This document shows positions 55,895 to 64,000 of a stretch of 64,000 nt of DNA, piece after piece. Each line of letters begins with the position of its first letter. Positions within the stretch are counted from its first letter, which is position 1. This DNA comes from Toxorhynchites rutilus septentrionalis (Eukaryota; Arthropoda; Insecta; Diptera; Culicidae), in contig NC_073746.1 of NCBI RefSeq assembly GCF_029784135.1, positions 289,865,089 through 289,929,088 on the forward strand. Direction: 5' to 3'. The translations under genes and the position numbers were made by a program. The notes beneath the pieces were generated by a model, which saw nothing but the letters and a program-made list of their open reading frames with translations, was not told where the DNA came from and did no database searches.

Positions 55895-56774
55895 ACTGCC
55901 CATGATTGCAAAGGAGACGTAATCGACAACACCATTAGTGTTGGAAAAACGCATTTTTGTTGTTTTTTGGCCTATAAGCATAACCATGCAAATTTCCGAT
56001 GAATTTCATCTGTCCAGTTGAAGGATATTATAGGCAAAAAGAGGGCCTAGGTGATTTTGCGGATTATAACAATTTTTTTTTCTATTTGGAAAACGCTTGC
56101 GTTTATTTATGCGGACAATCAATCGTTTCAATGAACATTTGTCCGCATAGCTAGACGTAATCACCAGGTTGCTCTGTTTGTAGAGTTAGTATTTACAATT
56201 CCGATAATACTCAAAACGTCTCCGTCGGTAGTTTCAGTTGTTATCGGATAAAATCAAAAAGGTTTGGAAGAAATTTAGTAAAAAGTCTAGAAAAGGTGCT
56301 CTTGATCTGTTGCGAGTCTATGATAGTACTTTTTCTCCTGAAGAATACTCTGAGATATAAGAACAGCAGGTTCGTGTTTTTTCAATTAATTAAATTTGTA
56401 AAAGCAATCTGCAATGTTGATAATTTTAGCAACATGATTTACCGATATCACGATCAATCGCATAAAGATGGTGGAGTGACTTACTCCAACGGTATGAGTA
56501 AATGCTGAGTATGTGGAATAATTCAATGTTGAATCCGAGGAGTTATAATGCTAAGAACCAATATTATTTTAATTTTACTATCAATCTGATTGTTTCATTA
56601 TATACTTGAAGATTCAAACGCAATTATAATTATAATTATAACATTAAAAAACACAATTGCTTCTTTTTGTTCATCGTGTGCAGAAAATAGTAATTATATG
56701 AGCAGCGTTTCAATGGTTTCTTATATTCATCTGTTAGGTAGATTTTCATTACCTATTCACTAAGACACTACCGA
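55895..56774 (+). repeat. Unidentified dispersed repeat, copy 2 (about 0.88 kb)
   Basis: A full-length match to 10883-11742 in the same orientation. The starts ACTGCCCATGATTGCAAAGG and ACTGCACATGATTGCATAGG coincide, while the sequences before them are unrelated, so the left border is well defined. A conserved frame at 56296-56508 ends RYHDQSHKDGGVTYSNGMSK. Small differences (for example an extra CCTAGGTG near 56048) show the copies have diverged a little. Confidence 0.8.
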
Positions 56775-57479
56775 GACAGACATGTTTGGACTCTACAAAG
56801 AATGCGATTCAAATGTAGATTTAACTTATAGCACATAATACTGATAATTGTTGATTCTCGAATGATGTTTGAAATCTGTATGGAACTACGTCTGTTATGC
56901 GGACAAACAGTGATTTTTCGAAAACGTTTTTTAAAAATTTCTCAAATGTTTTCGAAATGTTTCATTTTGTCGTTTACGTCTCCTATACAAACATAGGCAG
57001 TATACCATCCCAGTAGTTTTGTATGGCAACTTGCAATCAAAATCACTGCTTCAGGATCCCATGAAGCACTTCATTTTATTTTTACTTTATTTATATGCTT
57101 ATGATTTTCTATGGTGGTTACAAATAGATGGCGGCTTATCAGCCCCCTGGTTTCAACACTAAGAGTGTTTGAATTTCAGCAGATTTACTGTTTCGTAACG
57201 GGCTACAGCTGAGGTAGGAGTAAATGTCCTTACACAGCTGCTCGATTCTCTCAAGCATTTGTTTACATACACATGATGTACACAGGGCCATACTATGGCA
57301 AATAAAGCGCGATTCTTCGACGCTCCGCTCAACGTTTCGTTTAATTACTCACCGTCAAATGAACTTCACGGCATATTGAAATAGCAGATGGATTAATAGA
57401 TACAGAAAGACAACAAACGTCATGAAGGTCTTCAATTTGAGCGGAGCGGAATAGGATACTCACCACAGGGAAAACAGAA
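56775..57479. other. Intron sequence, no gene recognised
   Basis: No exon. The block 57060-57330 (ATGGTGGTTACAAATAGATG … CAGCCCCCTGGTTTCAACAC … GGGCTACAGCTGAGGTAGGA) looks like a fragment of an unknown retroelement or host repeat. Confidence 0.4.
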
Positions 57480-57481
57480 TA

Positions 57482-58586
57482 AAGGGGAACCCGGGGCAAG
57501 AGTGCCACCTTAAGCTAATACGCGTTTTTGAATGCTCTTTTGTTATATTTTTCCATTTTTTTTTGCTGGTTTGTTCATTTATACTCCTATTTAGGTGTAG
57601 CTATGCATCAAATTGTTCAAAAGTTATGTTTACTATGAAAATGTTTCATTTACAAAAATGATGTTTTTGGCAAGAGTGCCAATCTTATAAAACTATAATT
57701 TTTGATGAAAAAAGCACTGTGAAATTCACGGTGGTTCCAAAGACCGCAAACTCAAGTTCTGGTGGCATTCACGAAAACCGGCAAGCCAATCTTCTCCGGC
57801 CAATTTGGATGTTTTGTCGAAAGAGTGATCTAAATTATTTCACTCTGCGATTTTATACCCTAGGTTCGGGATGTCGTGGGTTGTCAGCTCATAAAATAAC
57901 TTCTGCATATTAAGGATGTGACTCACGAGTTATTCCTCCTGTTATTTGGAAAACACAGTTTTAAAACGGCCTAACTTCTGCACATATTTGGCCAATGTTC
58001 TTCTGGGCAAACTATATTCCTCCGCAGCTTGTCTCCATGATTCACAGAATGTACGGCATCAACCATAGTTTCCATCTGCCACTGGTTTCGGAACGAAATC
58101 CGCTCATATTTACAAACCATGACCACAACAAACACAACCACGATTACACTATTTGCGTTTGACAGATCGAATTCGAGGTTACGACTATGGCATTTTTACC
58201 CCGGTAATAATGGCTCCTTATGCCCCGGAAGTTGAGAGATAACAAATTTATTTTTTTATTGAAATAAATGCGTACGATTTAAATTAGTTGATACAGTAAG
58301 TTGAAGAAAAATGATTATTATATTTGTATTTATGGGTTGAGTCATGCAAACATATAGAAACTGTGGGTATTTCGTTAATTTGCGCCTGTGCGTTCTTATA
58401 TAGATTGCAGTTGTAAGAATCTCAGTTAGTATTTATCTGTGTTCCAATAAAAAAAAAATTAAGTTTCTGGCTGATAATATGTAAGATATATGCAGTGTCT
58501 GTATAAAACAAAGTTCTGTAGTTAAAAAATTGTAAAAGATGGAAATAGGCAAAATAATCAGATGGGCACTCTTGCCCCGGGTTTCA
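57482..58586 (-). mobile_element. Pogo-derived element with ACCCGGGGCAAGAGTGCC ends
   Basis: The left end AAGGGGAACCCGGGGCAAGA (then GTGCC) and the right end (GGGCACTCTTGCCCCGGGTT) share a 19-bp perfect inverted core. TA precedes the left end; the outermost right bases are degraded. GGCAAGAGTGCCA also occurs sub-terminally at about 57668. Inside lies the N-terminal half of a pogo-type transposase on the minus strand, so the element is an internally deleted pogo relative. Confidence 0.7.
57700..58122 (-). pseudogene. Pogo-type transposase, N-terminal remnant (HTH_psq/CENP-B-like)
   Basis: It starts MVCKYERISFRNQWQMETMV. After one frame change QAAEEYSLPRRTLAKYVQKL is a clear Psq-type helix-turn-helix. 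After further breaks LVSHILNMQKLFYELTTHDI and EDWLAGFRECHQNLSLRSLE follow, the CENP-B-like second DNA-binding domain (usually …DWLRGFLKRHPELSLR). The DDE catalytic half is absent. At least two frameshifts and several stops make it non-functional. The domain order identifies the superfamily with good confidence. Confidence 0.8.
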
Positions 58587-61500
58587 AAAATCAAAGGAGT
58601 GAAACATGATTCAAATGAGTTTTTCCTAAAATTGAATGATTTTCTGTTTCACTTAGGGCGCGTAAAACGAAAGAGTTTCTCCAATGGTTATTCGCCAATT
58701 TTTCACAACTTCAACTATAAGATGTTTCCTCACCAATAATTTCTGCGTACGATTATTGTACTCGTTAATCACGTCAATTCCACAGAAAATTTCCCATCGA
58801 TGGATCCGTTAAACGTTTCAAAGCTTCATTTCACTCCATTTGTAAAAACACACCTCATCGAAAAATGTCTATCGCACTACAAACTGACAGTAGAATCAAC
58901 TCGGTACGTGACATGACTGTTGTGAAAACCGTGGTGACATCGAAGCCCGAATCGGTCCCCGCATTCAACTGCCGAAGTTCCAAGCTACCTACACTTGTGC
59001 AGTATTTTGGAGCCAACCTTGATGGAATCATCTTTCGAGAATCGAAGGTGTACGAGGGGCGAAAGTCGTGTGATAATATTAGCATATATATTAGACGTGG
59101 GAAATATCTATGGAAGGTTCGCTTGATGGAGCAGGAATGAGCACGTGTCCCCCAGAATAATTTGCTGATGAACTCCACTCGACGAAATGATGATGCACAT
59201 AAATAGGGCAAGACACATGGCTCGGGTGTTCTCCCAGAGATGAGAAAACAATTTTTTCGAACTGCGATGAGTAAACTCAATAGAATTGAGTTGTTTATCT
59301 GCCTGCGAGAATGGAAAACTTAGCACTGCGTCCATCCGATGTTCTTACACTTTATTTCGTCTAGATATCCCACCCCTCCTCTGATGTGATTTTTTCCACT
59401 ACATACTTTCGCAAGTTCAGTTCGACCCCAACGCACAACTCCCCGCAATAGTTCAACTGATACCTACTGGGAAATAGTGTGTCTAAACCCGTCGAAACGA
59501 CGCTCGAGTTTTCCCTGGAGCGGAAATCATTTAGCTCATGCAGTCGAGTGAATGCTCTCTCGGGTCGAGCTTTCAGCATTTCCAAACACGAAAGCTTGCG
59601 AATGTTGTTGGTGCTTCCTGTCAGTTCAATGTACCGCATGAAATGGATCCATTCGGACGGACTTGGCTCCGCTGCAGTCCATTTGAAAGGTTTCAACAGT
59701 GATCAAAGCCCAACCGATCCCACCCTTCATTATCACCAACCAAGAGTAGGGTGCTCATTCCGTGCAAAACGGACAAAAGGATGCACTCGGGTGGTCCAAT
59801 CGTTCACATTCAGCTGATGCTATTTTTCTGCCGCCTTGAGCATGATAGCCATCAGTCCTGCAATGGCTTATCCGTCCGTGACACTGGAAATTAAGCCAAC
59901 GGATGGTTTGAGAGGAAACTCGTCGTAATTGTAGCTTACTGAATGCAAACACAGCGCGCACTCGGGTGTTTCAATACCATATAACATTCTTCGAATTTTC
60001 AGCAGGGTATATATGTACAGTTCGGCTTTGATTTTTTTAATTTTCCAATACACCAACATTCCAGCTGGCGGCTGTATAGCTGAAACCGAACGTATAAAGC
60101 TAGCCGAAATAAGTCCTCAACCGGTTTAGGAACGTCGGTTACTGTTGCTTCCCCCGAGCTGCCGCTTCTATTTTTCCGGTTGTTTTGTGATGTTTCCATT
60201 TCCATTATGGGCCGGTAGAATTGTTCTGCGGAAATCGTTTAATTGTTTCCGCTGCCAAACGAGCGGTCACCGCAATTCTGCGGGACTGAAGGAACGGGTT
60301 GATGGAACGCGGCGTATGCGAGTATACAGTTTATGGCTTCAGAAAGTCAAATTGATATGATGTATTCAGCAAAACGCTGGAATACAAATCGCACACGGTG
60401 TGATAGCGAGAATGTTACGATTCGGCATAAGCGCCGACAGGAAATGAGCAAGAATTGGTTGCGTGTTCCGACGGGTCGGGTTGTGTTTCCTGTAATTTTT
60501 TGTTTACATTTGTGCTGTTACGCTGGTTTACGCCTGCCTGTGGTTCGATTCTATCGGGGAAGAAGAAGGTCTGTTGGGGTGGTCTTTTTTGGTAAGGACA
60601 TTTTCGTTTTACGATTGCCAATCTCAATCAGAAATCAATCTAACCATCAACAGGAAATGAGCAATGCCATTCAAACACCACTTCAATCATTCCGTTCTGG
60701 TGTGCAATAATTTGAGAAGCGAAACGAATTTAAAGCAGCTCGCAAATGCAGCCCAAGTTACTACCACTGAAGAGCGGCAACATTATTCGACCGGAAGTAG
60801 CAGGAAGGAAAATATTTCATTTGACATGGCGTACGTGCACACAACACAGGAGCAAAGCAGTGTTAGGAATTCCCGAGTACAACGGAAGATTTCCTCCTCG
60901 CTAGGAGGCTTGTGTTCACTCTAAGCGTTCTTGATTACCGCCGCCCCTCCCAGGCTTACCATGGATGAGGGAGGAGACTCGCGCTATACTTGTCTAGGCA
61001 CGTTTTCTGTGGACACTCAAGGGCTTGAAAGCAAAATGGAAGAGCCACACATATGAGAGCAAAGAAACGACACAGCATAACAATGATGCAGTGGTTTTCG
61101 TAACTATCTCTACTGCCATAATGAGGGAGCTGTTTTTAATGATGCGCTGCTTGGTTTCAAATCCAGCTTTAAATCATTCGCGAATACATCCGTGGCTGGC
61201 AAGGCGTTCTTCATTGCTAGCGTGGATGTACCTGTGCTACAATGAATGTGGATAAAGTGTTTAGAATTCATTTAGATGTAATGATGAATAATGAAACTTA
61301 AAGAACTTAAAATTTAAAAAAAAAATTAAAAATCAGTTAATAATATTTCAGAAATCAAAATGAAACTAAAAATTATTCTACTATAAAGCAGTCTAATCTA
61401 ATTACCATGCAATGCGTTGCTTTCGAGTTCTGATTATGTTCTGAATGCTCAGAATAAAGTATATTTCACGTCAATTTCGTTCAAAAGAGTCGTGTGTTTA

Positions 61501-61916
61501 TGTATTGGGCTTAAATATGATAATTTCAGCTGTCTAGTTTGTATAAAACCATTTCAAGTATTATTAGTGAAAATTTCGGAACAATCGGAAGATTTACACG
61601 TGAATAATTTTGGTTAGTAACCTGAACAAAATCGTTTTGGCATACTATTTACCACATTTTTCAGAGCGGATTCCTCGGTATTTTCCCATCTCTCCGAAAT
61701 TGCGGCCTTGAGTTCATCAACCCTGGTGTACTGCTTTCCCTCAGCATAGATTCTGCGTACTAGGATCCCCCAAATATTTTCGACAGGATTCAAGTTTGGA
61801 GAGCGAGCCGGCTAGTCTTATAAGTTAAGGTAAGATATTGTCCTGCCGGAATGTGATTTTTATTGCGACGATATCTACGCAAAAACGGTGGGAGAGAGGA
61901 TTGCAGAACACACATG
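58587..61916. other. Long repeat-poor intron stretch, no exon recognised
   Basis: 58860-61250 has balanced composition and no repeat found elsewhere in the window, so it is probably conserved-length host intron. Open frames up to 141 codons on either strand have no recognisable domain. None fits as the next phase-1 Ig exon. 61260-61920 is AT-rich, apart from a short segment at 61690-61820. Confidence 0.45.
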
Positions 61917-62199
61917 TAGGGGAAAAGGGGGGAATTTGGACCACCTAAGCAAATCGCCTAATTGTATACTAAGCTACCCTCAATCAATAATGTTTGATCC
62001 TCTCAATCAATAATGTTTAATCATTATATCAAGCTTTAAACTACCAAATATATCATAAAATAAAAGAGATGATATTTGGACATTAAAATTTGATGCGGGT
62101 GATTTGGACCATCTGTGGGGTGATTTGGTCCAGTGTGTGTTGAATACTTATGTTTATGTAAAGTATTTTGGAATAATGTTACAATCAGTAACAGTGTTC

Positions 62200-62419
62200 T
62201 GGGATCGATACCAGGTGTCTTGGTCAGATTCCAGACCAGAAAAATTGGATAGAGATCATCTCGAATTCTGCATGGACTTTTTCGCTGTTGTTCGAGCATT
62301 TTCAAACACTTTCGATGCGTGGTCAAAGAAAATCCGTTCTTGGTGGCCTGCTTTGCTCTTTCAGACTCCTCCTTCTTCCAACGTTGTCTGCCCATCCTCT
62401 TTTTGTAATTCAGCGGCAT
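62200..62419 (-). pseudogene. Pogo-type HTH_psq fragment
   Basis: It starts MPLNYKKRMGRQRWKKEESE and continues RAKQATKNGFSLTTHRKCLK, the usual opening of pogo transposases (KRK…W…A…NG…S…AA). The HTH is then lost by frame changes and no catalytic part follows. It supports the view that TA-GGGG elements here derive from pogo-family transposons. Confidence 0.6.
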
Positions 62420-62848
62420 CTGGAATCAATTAGGCCAAAGAAAAACCTCAAATCCTCAAATCTGTAAGACCAATTCACCCCACAGAAACGTGTCCATGTC
62501 ACCCCACACAACATGCAAAAATTAAAATGCAATTAATTTCATTTATTGTTATCAAACTTACAGTTTCGCTGCATCAAATTGTTCCTCTTCTGTAGGCGAA
62601 CAGAACTTTACTGCACAATTCACGAAAAGTTTGTTTAATCAGCGGGAAAACCTTAAAACCACGATCGGAAAATTCACATTTTTTGACAATCAAAGTGCTT
62701 TTTGTGTTCATTCTACCATTTCCTTCCACCTGTCGAATTTTACCAAAGTTTTTTTACGTTAGTTACATCTTCTTTTATTAATGAACCGTAGTTCATTAAT
62801 ACAAGAAGATGACGTTAAAATAAAATAAGTAAAAAAAACTTTTTTAAG

Positions 62849-63610
62849 TTAAACGGTTTAATTGTGATTAAAACATAATAATGTACTAAAAGCTAGAAAA
62901 TAGTTAGGCAAGTAGCAGTTAGCAGTTATCACACCTCTCCTTCATTAGTCTAGGGCATTAATAAGACTAAAATAAAATCGTGGGACATATGATGAAGTCG
63001 CTAATTGTGGATAATGGAAATCCAACGTGCCCCACGATTTTATTTCATAAATAATCGTATTCTACTAGTCAAGCCCTTTCATTTGATACCCATATTAATG
63101 AGGTTTTGAGAAAATATGTTGTCCGCCATTTTGTAGTGGCAGCCATCTTGGATTCACATTTATCATAAATAACCGTATTCTACTAGTTAAGCCCTTTCAT
63201 TTGATACCCATATTAATGAGGTTTTGAGAAAATATGTAGTCTGCCATTTTGTAGTAGCAGCCATCTTGGATTTGCATTTTTCTTCAATAACCATATTCTA
63301 CTAGTCAAGCCCTTTCATTTGATACCCATATTGATGGGGTTTTGGAAAACCCAAATTGATGAGGTTTTGAGAAAATATGTGATCCGCCATTTTGTAGCGG
63401 CCGCCATCTTGGATTTTCAAGATCATGAAATACGCAGTTTTATAATGACTACAGAGATAAAGGTGTGTTCCAAATTTCAGCTCAATCGGTCAACAGGAAG
63501 GGGGTCAAATTTCTATTGATGTGGGTCAGCGCTACAGACAAACACGTTACACATTACAAACGTACAATCATACAAACAGATTACAGGGCAAGCTAAATAA
63601 AACCGTTTAA
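62849..63610 (+). repeat. TTAAACGG-ended repeat with internal tandem units, most complete copy
   Basis: It starts TTAAACGGTTTAATTGTGAT and ends GCTAAATAAAACCGTTTAA, a ~17-bp imperfect inverted repeat. The left half contains TACTAAAAGCTAGAAAATAG and TAAAATAAAATCGTGGGACA. The right half holds three tandem units and a tail GTGTTCCAAATTTCAGCTCA … CATACAAACAGATTACAGGG. Partial or rearranged copies lie at 10754-10882 and 13249-13790. Non-coding. Confidence 0.7.
63044..63415 (+). repeat. Tandem repeat, three units of about 115-135 bp
   Basis: The unit CGTATTCTACTAGTCAAGCC … CATTTGATACCCATATTAAT … GAGAAAATATGTNNTCCGCC … GCAGCCATCTTGGATT recurs at about 63055, 63172 and 63291. The third unit has a ~20-bp internal duplication (GATGGGGTTTTGG / GATGAGGTTTTGA). 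Related single units occur in the 13 kb copy. Confidence 0.85.
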
Positions 63611-63738
63611 AAATCCAAGTTGAACCGTACTTTTTGAGATAATGGGGTGGTCCAAATCACCCCGTACGTCCAACTTACCCCGTGTTACCCTAATTCTTGC
63701 TATTCGTTCTGAAGGATGCGAAAGCTATCTTCAGTTTT

Positions 63739-64000
63739 GACGTAGGACTACGTCTTTCATTTCTGTAACGGGGTGTAAGTTCAAAGTTTCGAAAACGAGA
63801 GCGTGACGCTGGAGTGCAAGGTTTTGCACGTTAATACCTCTTTACCGGCTGAATGCAGCGGTATAATAATCACTTCATCCGAAAGTTAAAATGTCAACTT
63901 ATTGGTCCAAAGAATTGTTTCAATAGCTTGAAAATTGCTTTGAAAGCAAGCTATTGAAATCATCATTGCTCATTGATGATGATTGGTGATCGCAATGTGT
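63739..64000 (+). repeat. GACGTAGGACTACGTC-type repeat, start only
   Basis: The palindrome at 63739-63754 is followed by TTTCATTTCTGTAACGGGGT and about 250 bp that align with 41328-41600, ending at the edge of the window. The internal tandem units and promoter, if present, lie outside. Confidence 0.75.

Larger units (their letters stand above)
61919..63690 (-). mobile_element. TA-GGGG pogo-derived element containing another repeat
   Basis: The left end GGGGAAAAGGGGGGAATTTG (then GACCACC) and the right end (GGTCCAAATCACCCCGTACG … GTGTTACCC) are imperfect inverted repeats, with TA on both sides (61917-61918 and 63691-63692). The sub-terminal motif GGGTGATTTGGACCA occurs near both ends. It carries a pogo-type HTH fragment on the minus strand. 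The repeat at 62849-63610 makes up 762 bp of its 1772 bp. Confidence 0.65.

Noticed and set aside
58855..59817. Further Ig or fibronectin exons of the host gene
   Set aside because: Open frames of 91-141 codons exist on both strands, but none has the Cys/Trp pattern of an Ig domain, the expected V-P-P linker or matching phase-1 splice sites.

Overview
This window looks like a non-coding-rich piece of a culicine mosquito genome, Aedes-like. Reasons: small exons separated by very long introns, interspersed elements with TA target duplications, a tRNA-derived SINE resembling Aedes Feilai, and DD37E (ITmD37E) transposons of the kind described from mosquitoes. The species call is inference; no marker gene is present. 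There is no sign of bacterial, organellar or viral coding sequence, no rRNA gene and no CRISPR array.

The host gene. Two phase-1 exons on the plus strand (19324-19440 and 37754-37954) join in frame to encode one immunoglobulin domain of a klingon/lachesin-type IgSF cell-surface protein. They are separated by an intron of about 18.3 kb. The following intron starts at 37955 and I find no further exon, so it appears to run off the window (more than 26 kb). Nearly everything else is upstream or intronic sequence filled with transposable elements in several layers.

Layout. 1-7 kb: Helitron-like pieces, then an apparently intact 1.3 kb ITmD37E element (3246-4545) with a truncated relative 28 bp downstream. 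7-18 kb: a small MITE, a SINE with a perfect 13-bp target duplication inside Helitron-like sequence, an unidentified 0.86 kb repeat, a 2.7 kb unit with 27-bp inverted ends (14225-16936) holding a chain of splice-consistent minus-strand exons, and a ~400 bp tandem repeat. 19-38 kb (first Ig intron): a pogo/Tigger-like element with a MITE inside it, a deleted mariner, a 2 kb GACGTAGGAYTACGTC-bounded repeat, a decayed LINE and a short 5'-truncated copy of the same family, and a hAT remnant. 39-64 kb (second intron): a second copy of the MITE, three copies of a TIR element (one split by a second ITmD37E), a second GACGTAGG-type repeat with a TATA/Inr promoter and an irritans-type mariner inside, a C2H2 zinc-finger pseudogene, a DD41D-like element inside another TIR element, two pogo-derived remnants carrying HTH_psq fragments, and tandem repeats.

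How it fits together. Only the IgSF exons and the 3.4-4.5 kb transposase read as intact coding sequence. All other transposases are broken. The nests give a relative order of insertion. The most unusual structure is the antisense exon chain inside the 14.2-16.9 kb TIR-bounded unit, which could be a gene fragment captured by a transposon.
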